From the NCBI GenBank assembly GCA_016210045.1, contig JACQUX010000005.1, positions 1 through 64,000 of the forward strand: DNA of 64,000 nt, in the 5' to 3' direction. Shown piece by piece: positions 53,401 through 59,511 of this stretch. Source of the DNA: Deltaproteobacteria bacterium. GTDB lineage: Bacteria > UBA10199 > GCA-002796325 > JACPFF01. Made by a program: the position numbers and the translations under genes. The notes below the pieces were generated by a model. It made no database searches, had not been told where the DNA came from, and was given only the letters and a program-made list of their open reading frames with translations. How positions within the stretch are numbered: the stretch's first letter is position 1; the number at the start of each line of letters is the position of its first letter.

Positions 53401-54404
53401 GGGCGCGCGGCGTGGCGGCGCTCACGGAGCGGGCGGGCGTGGTATTGGCGGAGGGCGAGGCGCGCCGGGTCGGCGCCTTTATGCTGGGATACAGCGGCAT
53501 TCCGCCGACCGATCCGGCCGTCCGTCGTTTCCGCCTGGCTCCGGATGAGACGTGGGAGCCCGACGCGCTCGAAACGTGGCGTGTGCTGAACGACCATGCC
53601 ATTCCACATATCGCGAGTTACGGCGGCGACCTGCCGCGATTCGTCTATGCGCTGCGGGCGCACGACGCGTTGGCAGGGTTGGCATTTACGGAGCTGCCGC
53701 CGCGGATGGGCATCGAGCAGACGTTGGGCGCCGCGGCGGCCCGTGGACTCGTGCCGTGGCTCCAGGCGGCGGGCATGACTACTGGGGAACGGACAGTGCA
53801 GCTCCGCGCGGCGCTTACGGATCCGGCGATTGATGCGTCCAGTCCGCCGCTTGGGCTATGGTGGGCGTTGGCGGCGCAACACAGCGCGGCCACGGACATC
53901 ATTCGGGTTTCTGATGTGGCGCGGATCTGGGCGGCCGCATTGGCGCAAGCGTCAGACTCGGCGGCATACATACGCCAATTTTCTGGGACGTTGCACACGG
54001 GCGCGTCGCCGGACGCTTCGCGCGTTGTGCTTTCCGCCGCCGCCGCCCGCGAGGCGTGGCGAATTCGGTTGGTCCATTTAGTGTTGGCGACGTGTATCGA
54101 ACCGAGTGACGACCTGGTCGCGCGATTGTATCGCGCGGTCTGCGCGCAGGCCTTGCCGGAACCGTGGGAACCGCCGGCGACGGTCGACGTGTTCCCGAAC
54201 GATCCCGCGCATCCGTCGTACGTGCTGATCCAGGCATTGCTCGCCGTAGTCACCCGCGCTGAATCCGCGTCGCCCGACACGACCGCCCCGCGTCCCGCAA
54301 CGGCGCTCCATCTCAGTGGATTATTGATCCTCTCCGACCTCGGTCCCGAGGCGGAGCTGGTGCGTGTGCTGTTAGGGGATCCGCCCAAAAGCGATCCCGA
54401 TTAA
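47460..54404 (+). CDS. Giant protein 3 (2314 residues), unrecognised; built of repeated modules
   Basis: A continuous frame of 2314 codons; the start is uncertain because the first ~40 residues look translated from non-coding DNA. At least three module types recur. One is a helix-strand unit: FRNVLVRAGIETLGAVRD (ends ~48.29 kb), FAQVVVRDRSGHVLAASD (~49.02 kb), YRAVVVRDNLGDVIAATD (~50.76 kb) and YTQASVVINGGPVVAAAD (~52.79 kb). Another has IP/VP plus a P(I/V)xxH/C(F/W) strand. The third is a helical unit with RVW...RDxARF (~49.8, 51.8 and 53.9 kb). No signal peptide, TM segment or catalytic signature was found. A REP copy is read in frame at about residues 288-298. Function unknown; possibly a large surface-independent scaffold or polymorphic toxin-like protein. 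Confidence 0.75.
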   Translation: MKVIRGSRPRPPSMACRQQAMLKVEGRRGADSMSCAVGGRAAGGQSAAAFHHAPLGMASPFAPWRQADSICYVTSGDRPGGDDPVASAARSLLTLSDPTTLGGIGNALTHFARDQPDARRHLVALRLRAGRAYPELLATLHTAALKTVRGDGETRLPWAATITIGDHAGNELLRYEPGNGVWPHHFVFTVAGPKQAATNLKQRITEVRAQWTEAVADELVELRLGCAPAELNAHMRGKLVSECAAGLEVLRARGFRNVLVRAGIETLGAVRDGEVVGAERAIIDAFSPSPRPSPQRERGALGPDRVTAADFVTPLPIDGLGGPHLIPTMPQMARDRATALAEVPYRTTDILALPSWGEFSAATPFAIRTLQGHDGIPDLTAICADATCPLSIRAIGLPVPRAFAALCDAALPVSCALHTNTNGSYIRYLRPDVGVFGHEFTLPTVLVGPIVAALCRLAMLDPARARVLQQSPLAITLMQFASVPTSRFIDWLDDVLRLLRERGFAQVVVRDRSGHVLAASDRVTAVPPQWAGMELPAVAALPDPVPGQGGQPLRMRGDGVPVDTLIAQLHAWLRMTERSFPVEVCFATPTLSESLIAAVRAMQREYGAARLPRVAVVTPLEQWEIGEWGTLSQWSVALRTVAAARGLALSRTDLEEMISMLRLFGAEALWSEDHARSRVGPTAVPVAIDPAVSHALALNRAARVFAVRIGGGESGVSAGQYLPYADLFAGLAEQGWAPYLLGPPDAAAQSAAHEGHMFAGVRGSARPPLHCLVRLGAGADLVVRHLPLFERVWRMARAAARDAARFDRSFASPGRPDWTLPREAELTLLRCFCVTMALAELRRPSDALLEEAWNAVGRIADLGLDASENDPAAPCCSLQHPWGGAIQTIRTALRAARGVNFPIARPEDLAPTEFVEAGRVPTTIPVGATPFLRASEQGRGTESTLAGSAAEQCAALRTQLAALTTGSVPQVTFFARAVAAVEIFPLLSDPALSGSIEIVGQHVGVSRAPLAAGGYGLDISSGLDMLGRNIEELLSAAERGPARTLRELPISITLLRSAPLITRGIQHYLEDALWRLQRAGYRAVVVRDNLGDVIAATDALPDDVRARLEAPLFTCPADADAMAAADEAAWQDFLTACDPDRVPRTRMTRDRYLRVNDRVAVQVLVDPELGVPRGVVIDGAAVPDDWLVAWLLALTDGGNREAAWLRSCPIELHWRDQEVPAALLPLLPSLDAMGVAGSLYGLRIVTSCAEYFFATTEVLERYLEAYLAVVRRQLQCVSSDEELWMGKTILLQLIMGRTGDIPLSPKHNIESGLRALSMQRQQEERMRRGYVERGYALLPLPLLFEMVMRQIVSSRVNFKLIASRGAIAQLDAARWMAEIPDLERLLLPGPTLHPLWREPIDRQWAQQFGVALTTPTVADTLPPLNLLIQLAHYGSYRFRSALLPRVWPVMLAQQRDRARYVAQFALPVADFAEWPPFEGAVQREAIKLCVTCQALEVERTLEPTPELIARGFAAVAAEIEATTDAEWAQWNTDDAAKPPNWSLQRPEGRALAAARAVVRGEDPPRFERASESALAALPLPPGFELADVAVRDVPLQSVTTRIPRLPPLSLFSPGVGARIWTIESRSGAALTVAGVLRKILELQVEGNAVLIGGIELSRSDILRVLAMIDGPAAVTLTYGSALFGRIPDATGRCWGFRVHAPPRAMAAIIKDLLLIAAEPEGAALHAAPIEFLVAELGGPTDGAFQQWATTAVHFLHAAGYTQASVVINGGPVVAAADALDPLPWPLLPRRQLAQPPVGTRTMAVAPGPIVIKREMFDWSRELVNAWQRCGDVIFVADDSVDELVNAVSMVLSLARSERSGGTRRGDVYVRAGAEIVCHLSTDPQTGTFQYMELHGERIPAPALLRLLRGRSATAPTDAALLTFSLPCPLLIHFDTPAIPIEVIGLLQLLEAPRQLPPNGAVIVTTPIGCFGVGAAAIGELWARGVAALTERAGVVLAEGEARRVGAFMLGYSGIPPTDPAVRRFRLAPDETWEPDALETWRVLNDHAIPHIASYGGDLPRFVYALRAHDALAGLAFTELPPRMGIEQTLGAAAARGLVPWLQAAGMTTGERTVQLRAALTDPAIDASSPPLGLWWALAAQHSAATDIIRVSDVARIWAAALAQASDSAAYIRQFSGTLHTGASPDASRVVLSAAAAREAWRIRLVHLVLATCIEPSDDLVARLYRAVCAQALPEPWEPPATVDVFPNDPAHPSYVLIQALLAVVTRAESASPDTTAPRPATALHLSGLLILSDLGPEAELVRVLLGDPPKSDPD
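48318..48356. repeat. CTCTCCCC REP-type palindrome inside giant gene 3
   Basis: CCCCCTCACCCCGACCCTCT, then CCCCAACGGGAGAGGGGGG. It is translated in frame as SPSPRPSPQRERGA. It is the third copy in a coding or near-coding position in this window. Confidence 0.75.
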
Positions 54405-54684
54405 AATCATCGCAGTGGGGACAGGTACCTTCAAATCCCCATTCGGCGCTGATTTGAAGGTACCTGTCCCCACTGCGATGATCATTCTCCCGCACCGTCC
54501 GGCGGCGTGTGGATTGGGGTTCCGAGGTTCCGAAGTTCGAGGAGAACTGCTGACAAGTGCGACATAGCACAACTGCGCACAATTTCCCATTTCCAATTCC
54601 CAGCCTCCGGTCACTAGCCACCAGCCACCAAGCCACCTCGCCAACACTTGACGCATAACGATGTACATGTGTTGCTGTACAGGT
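54405..54684. other. Intergenic region of repeats after giant gene 3
   Basis: It contains the second GGGGACAGGTACC palindrome (54408-54480) and a CCAGTCACC-type stretch (54601-54638, GGTCACTAGCCACCAGCCAC) preceded by ATTTCCCATTTCCAATTCCC. No gene recognised. It probably contains the promoter for the following antitoxin. Confidence 0.5.
54408..54480. repeat. GGGGACAGGTACC palindrome, copy 2
   Basis: Perfect 30-base arms at 54408-54437 and 54451-54480 around a 13-base spacer. The inner 20 bases match copies 1 and 3. The outer bases (CATCGCAGT) differ from those of copy 3 (CATTTGAAT) yet pair perfectly with their own partner. It starts four bases after the giant gene 3 stop. Confidence 0.88.
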
Positions 54685-54945
54685 ATGAAAACGATCACGG
54701 CAACGGCGTTGTGTCAGCGGCTCTTTCGCGTGTTGGACCAGGCCACGCGCACGATCCCCACACGGGTCCGGTATAAAATGCGGGACGCCGTGATCCTCGG
54801 TGATGCGCAGTACCGCGCGTTGACGACGCGCCGCAAATCGCCGGCGGCACGCGGCCGGGGGCTGCGGCCGCTGATTGCCGGTCGTATCCGCGAGCCGCTC
54901 GATGAACAGACCGACGCGGCGTTGCGGGGATATTTGGGTGTGTAA
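54685..54945 (+). CDS. Phd-like antitoxin
   Basis: From ATG 54685, an 86-residue protein beginning MKTITATALCQRLFRVLDQA, the first strand and helix of Phd/YefM antitoxins. It continues RTIPTRVRYKMRDAVILGDA and has a charged C-terminal toxin-binding tail. Its stop overlaps the start of a PIN-domain gene (TAATG), so it is a Phd/VapC type module. The frame upstream to 54661 (MYMCCCTG) is unlikely to be used. Confidence 0.72.
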   Translation: MKTITATALCQRLFRVLDQATRTIPTRVRYKMRDAVILGDAQYRALTTRRKSPAARGRGLRPLIAGRIREPLDEQTDAALRGYLGV

Positions 54946-55112
54946 TGGCCTTCGTGCTCGACACGCATGTGCTGCTGTGGCGGCTGTTGGAACCGCGCCG
55001 TCTTCCGCAGGCGCTGCGCACGATTTTTCTCAACGAGGCATCGGAATTCGTTTTGACAATTTCTAATTCCTCATCCCCAGTCACCAGCCACGAGTCACCA
55101 GTCACCGCTTGA
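54945..55112 (+). pseudogene. VapC-type PIN toxin, truncated by a simple-sequence repeat
   Basis: The first 45 or so codons, MAFVLDTHVLLWRLLEPRRL and following, are the start of a PIN domain with the catalytic D6 (FVLDTHVLLW). At about 55070 the frame enters the dispersed CCAGTCACCAG repeat and stops at 55112 (SPVTSHESPVTA). Full PIN toxins are about 125 residues, so two thirds of the protein, with the other acidic residues, is missing. The toxin is inactive as it stands. Confidence 0.8.
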
Positions 55113-55145
55113 CCCCACTCCCTCGCCCCTCTAGAGTCCGGCGCC

Positions 55146-57986
55146 ATGTCACACGCCGAATCGTCCGAGTTGGTGGCGACGCCCGATGCCGCTGCCTGCG
55201 AACTGCCGAAGGCCTACGAACCGCGCGCGGTGGAAGCGGCGTGGTATCCGCGCTGGTGTGACGCGGGCCTGTTTCACGCCGCCGACAAGACGGAGAAAGA
55301 CGGCAAGGGAGACGGCCGCAAATCGTTCAGTATCGTGATTCCGCCGCCGAACGTGACCGGCGCGCTGCATATGGGCCACGCGCTCAATTGCACGTTGCAA
55401 GACATCGTCGTGCGACTGCGGCGGATGCAAGGCTATAACGTCTGTTGGTTGCCGGGGACCGATCATGCCGGGATCGCCACGCAAAACGTGGTGGAGAAAC
55501 AATTAGCGACGGAAGGCGTGACGCGGCAGCAGTTGGGGCGCGATGCGTTCGTGCAGCGCGTCTGGGACTGGAAAAAACAATATGGCGATCGGATTGTCGA
55601 ACAATTGCAGCGCCTCGGGGCCTCGTGCGACTGGTCGCGACAGCGCTTCACGTTGGACGATGGCTGTTCGCGTGCGGTGCGCGAAGTCTTCGTGCGGCTC
55701 CACGAGCGCGGTCTCATTTATCGCGGCGAATATTTGATCAACTGGTGTCCGCGTTGCCATACCGCGCTGTCCGATTTGGAAGTGGAACACGAGGCCCATC
55801 AAGGTTCGTTGTGGCATGTCCGATATCCGTTAACCGTGCCGGAACTGAGCGAAGACGAGGCCACGGCCCACGAGTCACCAGCCCCCAGCCCCCAGCCGTC
55901 CGCGATCATCGTCGCTACGACGCGTCCCGAAACCATGCTGGGCGACGTGGCCGTGGCGGTGCATCCTGACGACGAACGTTATCAATCGCTGATCGGGCAA
56001 CGTGTGATTCTCCCGCTCACTGGTCGCACTATTCCGATTATCGCGGATCAGCGCGTGGATCGCGCGTTCGGGACCGGTGCGGTAAAGGTGACGCCGGCGC
56101 ACGACTTAAACGACGTCCGGATCGGCAATGATCACAAACTCCCGAGGATCAACATCTTCACGTCGGAAGCGGCCGTCAATGAACACGGCGGTGTGTTTGC
56201 GGGACTCGATCGTTTCGAGGCGCGCAAGAAGGTCGTCGAAGGATTGGAACAGCTGGGCTTGTTGGAAAAGACCGAACCGCACGCCCACAATGTCGGGCAT
56301 TGTTATCGCTGCAAGACGGTCGTGGAGCCGTCGCTTTCGCCGCAGTGGTTCGTGAAGGTACAGCCGTTGGCGGCTGCGGCGAGCGCGGCGGTGCGCAAAG
56401 GGCAGACGCATTTCTCGCCGAAGAGTTGGGAGAAGACGTACTTCGATTGGATGGAGCGCATCGAAGATTGGTGTATCTCGCGCCAAATTTGGTGGGGGCA
56501 TCGTATCCCAGCCTGGTATTGTGTGAAGGCGGGCGAAGCGAAAGGCGCGTGTCCGCCGTTGGTGGCGCGGGAGCGTCCGGCGCGGTGTCCGCAATGCGGG
56601 GATACCGAGCTGCGCCAAGACGACGACGTGCTCGATACCTGGTTCTCCTCGGCGCTGTGGCCGTTCGCCACGTTCGGGTGGCCGGATCAAACCACCGCGT
56701 TGAAGACGTTCTATCCCACCTCGTTGTTGATTACCGGATTCGACATCCTATTTTTCTGGGTCGCACGCATGATGATGCTGGGACTGCATTGTATGGGTGA
56801 AGTCCCGTTTCACCATGTCTACTTTACTCCGCTGGTGCGCGATCCGCTCGGCCAGAAAATGAGCAAGTCGAAAGGCAACGTGATCGACCCACTCGCCGTG
56901 ATCGACCGCTTCGGCACCGACGCGCTCCGCTTCACGCTCGCCGCGCTTTCGGTGCAAGGGCGCGACATTAAACTGAGCGAGGAACGGATCGAAGGCTATA
57001 AGCATTTCTGCAACAAACTCTGGAACGCCGCGCGCTTCCTGTTGCTCCAATTGGGCGCGTTCGAAGGCGACGTGGCCGCGCAGTGCGGACCGGACGCCGA
57101 TCCGGTCGAGACATGCGACTTGGCGTTGGCCGATCGCTGGATCCTGCACCAGTATCAACAAACGGTCCGTGCGGTCACGAAGGCGTTAGAGGCATACGAG
57201 TTCGACACCGCTGCGCATTGTCTGTACCGATTCGTCTGGCATGAGTTGTGTGATTGGTACGTGGAAGCGAGCAAACCGCGCTTCCGTGGCGGCATCGCCG
57301 GACGGCAGGCCACGCTGAAGACACTGGTCGACGTGTTCGACGGGACGCTGCGTTTATTGCATCCCTTCATGCCGTTTATTTCCGAAGAATTGTGGCAACG
57401 ACTGCGCGTTGCCGTGGGCGGTCCGGCGGCGTGGGAAGGCCGGCGCAGCTTGGTCGTGGCCGCGTGGCCGCCCGTCACGAAGCATCCGCTGTATATCAAA
57501 GAGGCCAAATTGTTCGACCAACTCGCGCGGATCATTACCGCGATTCGCACAATTCGCAGCGAACACCAAATTCCGCCGGTGCAGCGTTTGGCGGTGGTGT
57601 TGCGGACTACCGATCCGACGATGCAGAAGGTCATCGGCACGCACGGGACGTTGCTGCGCGAATTGGCGCGACTCGATCGACTGGAAATGCGCGTATCGAA
57701 GGTGTGCGAAGGCCCAATGGCTGCGGCCGTCGTGGATGGGGTCGAGGTGTATGTCCCGCTCCGCGGCTTGATCGACGTCGACGCGGAACGAGCGCGATTG
57801 CAAAAAGAGATCGAAAAAGTCGAGAAGACGGTGCAAGGCGTGCAAGCCACGTTGGCGAACGCGTCGTTCGTGGAACGCGCGCCGGCAGAGATTGTGGAGG
57901 CGGAACGCGAGCGCTTGGCCGCGGCCGCAGCGGAACGGCAACATTTGGACGCCGTGCTGGCGCGATTGGTAACGACGCAGGGGTGA
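55146..57986 (+). CDS. valS: Valine-tRNA ligase
   Basis: A 946-residue class Ia synthetase, complete. HIGH as HMGH (about 75-78), KMSKS at about 571-575 (QKMSKSKGN), CP1 editing domain with TTRPETMLGD, WCISRQIWWGHRIP, DVLDTWFSSALWPF, an anticodon-binding domain (ADRWILHQYQ...) and the C-terminal coiled coil of ValS (ARLQKEIEKVEKTVQGVQAT). It attaches valine to tRNA-Val. At about residues 241-252 the editing domain has the insert ATAHESPAPSPQPSA, translated from the dispersed CCAGTCACCAG-type repeat, just before IIVATTRPETML. Confidence 0.96.
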   Translation: MSHAESSELVATPDAAACELPKAYEPRAVEAAWYPRWCDAGLFHAADKTEKDGKGDGRKSFSIVIPPPNVTGALHMGHALNCTLQDIVVRLRRMQGYNVCWLPGTDHAGIATQNVVEKQLATEGVTRQQLGRDAFVQRVWDWKKQYGDRIVEQLQRLGASCDWSRQRFTLDDGCSRAVREVFVRLHERGLIYRGEYLINWCPRCHTALSDLEVEHEAHQGSLWHVRYPLTVPELSEDEATAHESPAPSPQPSAIIVATTRPETMLGDVAVAVHPDDERYQSLIGQRVILPLTGRTIPIIADQRVDRAFGTGAVKVTPAHDLNDVRIGNDHKLPRINIFTSEAAVNEHGGVFAGLDRFEARKKVVEGLEQLGLLEKTEPHAHNVGHCYRCKTVVEPSLSPQWFVKVQPLAAAASAAVRKGQTHFSPKSWEKTYFDWMERIEDWCISRQIWWGHRIPAWYCVKAGEAKGACPPLVARERPARCPQCGDTELRQDDDVLDTWFSSALWPFATFGWPDQTTALKTFYPTSLLITGFDILFFWVARMMMLGLHCMGEVPFHHVYFTPLVRDPLGQKMSKSKGNVIDPLAVIDRFGTDALRFTLAALSVQGRDIKLSEERIEGYKHFCNKLWNAARFLLLQLGAFEGDVAAQCGPDADPVETCDLALADRWILHQYQQTVRAVTKALEAYEFDTAAHCLYRFVWHELCDWYVEASKPRFRGGIAGRQATLKTLVDVFDGTLRLLHPFMPFISEELWQRLRVAVGGPAAWEGRRSLVVAAWPPVTKHPLYIKEAKLFDQLARIITAIRTIRSEHQIPPVQRLAVVLRTTDPTMQKVIGTHGTLLRELARLDRLEMRVSKVCEGPMAAAVVDGVEVYVPLRGLIDVDAERARLQKEIEKVEKTVQGVQATLANASFVERAPAEIVEAERERLAAAAAERQHLDAVLARLVTTQG

Positions 57987-58049
57987 CTGGTGTGCAACAT
58001 GCTGCATAGCTGTACGGCGTTGTCGCATGATCAGTGCTCACGACGGGGG

Positions 58050-58197
58050 CCGGGAGGCTGGACCCGGCACCCCCGGGGTACGCTATCGCGGCGCCATCGA
58101 GGCGCCGCGCGCTCGCCCTCGCCGTTTTCGTCGTTAGATTCCGCGAGGAGAAAACGGCTGCGAGAGTCCCCGGGAGTGCCGGGTCCAGCCTCCCGGC
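58050..58197. repeat. MITE-like inverted-repeat element A
   Basis: Left arm CCGGGAGGCTGGACCCGGCA (58051-58070) pairs perfectly with the right arm TGCCGGGTCCAGCCTCCCGG (58177-58196). The pairing continues inward with a mismatch through CCCCGGGG. The ~100-base centre is unrelated to any ORF. Size and structure fit a non-autonomous mobile element. Confidence 0.7.
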
Positions 58198-58290
58198 GCA
58201 TGCCAATCACACGCTGTGTTGTTCCAGTCGCCACGATGATGCCCAGTGTCCCCATTGGCGCTGTCGATGGTGAAGTGCACACTATGTTGG

Positions 58291-58526
58291 GGCGCATTTG
58301 CAAAATTTGATGAACGTCTGCGGGTGACCGGGGGAAAGGGGCATAGGCCGTGGGGGCAAACGGGCGTGCGTACCATTGTGTGGCTGGCCACTTGGGATGA
58401 TCCGGGGATAACGGCGGTAGCGCGCCATCACGAGCTCTCACGTTGCAGGGGAAGCCGGCCCCCACGGCCTATGCCCCTTTCCCCCGGGCAGGCCCCGCAC
58501 TCCGTCATTAATTTTGCAAATGCGCC
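58291..58526. repeat. MITE-like inverted-repeat element B
   Basis: The outer arms GGCGCATTTGCAAAATT (58291-58307) and AATTTTGCAAATGCGCC (58510-58526) are perfect complements. Inner arms of 30 bases (58328-58357 and 58458-58487), containing GGGGGAAAGGGGCATAGGCC and its complement, are also perfect. The ~100-base centre has no ORF. The whole 236-base unit has the form of a MITE or of two nested palindromes. Confidence 0.78.
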
Positions 58527-58547
58527 CTGTGGACTGGGAGGATGGAG

Positions 58548-59378
58548 ATGAATAGCCCGAATGCTACAGAATTAATCCACGTCGCATTGGCCGAAGACAT
58601 CGGCGGCGGCGATATTACCACGCTCGCGACGATTCCCGCCGCGTCCCGTGCCGAGGGCCGCATCGTTGCGAAGGCGACGGGTGTGTTAAGCGGATTGGAA
58701 GTAGCGCAGGCGGTCTTTCACGCGGTCGACGCGACGCTGCACTGGCGTGGGATGCGCCACGACGGCGACGCCATCGTGGCGGGCGACACGTTGGCCACGT
58801 TGCACGGTCGGACACGCTCGATTTTGTCCGCCGAGCGGACGGCGTTGAACTTTCTGCAGCGCCTCTCCGGCATCGCATCGCTGACGCGCCGTTTCGTCGA
58901 CGCAGTCGCCGGGACGCCCGCGAAAATCCTCGACACGCGCAAGACCACGCCCGGCTGGCGCGAATTGGAAAAATACGCAGTGGTTTGCGGCGGCGGCGGC
59001 AATCATCGCCACGGTCTGTACGATCGCTACTTGATCAAATCCAACCACACGAATCTCTGCGGCGGCCTGCAGGCCGCGTTGGCGTGCGTGGAGCAGCAGC
59101 GGGTGGCCGGATTCCTCGTGGAAGTGGAAGTCCGCACACTCGACGAATTGCGGACCGTGCTGCCGCACGCCGTCGATATCGTCATGCTCGACAATTGTTC
59201 GCCGGAGACGGTCGCCCAAGCCGTGGCACTGGCCGCCGGCCGCGTGCAGTTGGAAGTCTCCGGCGGGATCACGCTCGACAACATCCGCGCCTACGCCGCC
59301 ACCGGCGTCGATTTCATCTCCATCGGCGCCCTCACCCACTCCGCCCCCGCATTAGACCTGCATCTCGTGGTGGAGTGA
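58548..59378 (+). CDS. nadC: Nicotinate-nucleotide pyrophosphorylase (carboxylating)
   Basis: A 276-residue enzyme that makes nicotinate mononucleotide from quinolinate and PRPP. Family signatures: LAEDIGGGDITTLATIPA, ERTALNFLQRLSGIA, KILDTRKTTPGWRELEKYAV, NHRHGLYDRYLIKSNH, EVEVRTLDEL, IVMLDNCSPETV and VSGGITLDNIRAYAATGVDFIS. ATG 58548 is preferred over 58542 because GGGAGG then lies at a normal spacing. No nadA or nadB is adjacent. Confidence 0.95.
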   Translation: MNSPNATELIHVALAEDIGGGDITTLATIPAASRAEGRIVAKATGVLSGLEVAQAVFHAVDATLHWRGMRHDGDAIVAGDTLATLHGRTRSILSAERTALNFLQRLSGIASLTRRFVDAVAGTPAKILDTRKTTPGWRELEKYAVVCGGGGNHRHGLYDRYLIKSNHTNLCGGLQAALACVEQQRVAGFLVEVEVRTLDELRTVLPHAVDIVMLDNCSPETVAQAVALAAGRVQLEVSGGITLDNIRAYAATGVDFISIGALTHSAPALDLHLVVE

Positions 59379-59425
59379 GGGGTAGGGATTGAACCTCCTC
59401 CCGGCACACAGGCGATCCGATAATG

Positions 59426-59498
59426 CATTTGAATGGGGACAGGTACCTTCAAATGCAGCATTGGCAATGGTTTGAAGGTACCTGTCCCCATTCAAATG
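59426..59498. repeat. GGGGACAGGTACC palindrome, copy 3
   Basis: Perfect 28-base arms (59426-59453 and 59471-59498) around a 17-base spacer. It lies between the convergent nadC and orphan gene, where it could act as a bidirectional terminator as well as being a repeat. Outer arms differ from copy 2 but pair within the copy. Confidence 0.88.
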
Positions 59499-59511
59499 AT
59501 TTTACATTCTG

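Larger units (their letters stand above)
57987..58541. other. 555-base intergenic region with two MITE-like palindromes
   Basis: Between valS and nadC. Besides the two inverted-repeat elements listed separately (58050-58197 and 58291-58526), I see no gene. The nadC ribosome binding site (GGGAGG at about 58536-58541) lies immediately after the second element, so a nadC promoter would have to be within or upstream of it. Confidence 0.5.
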
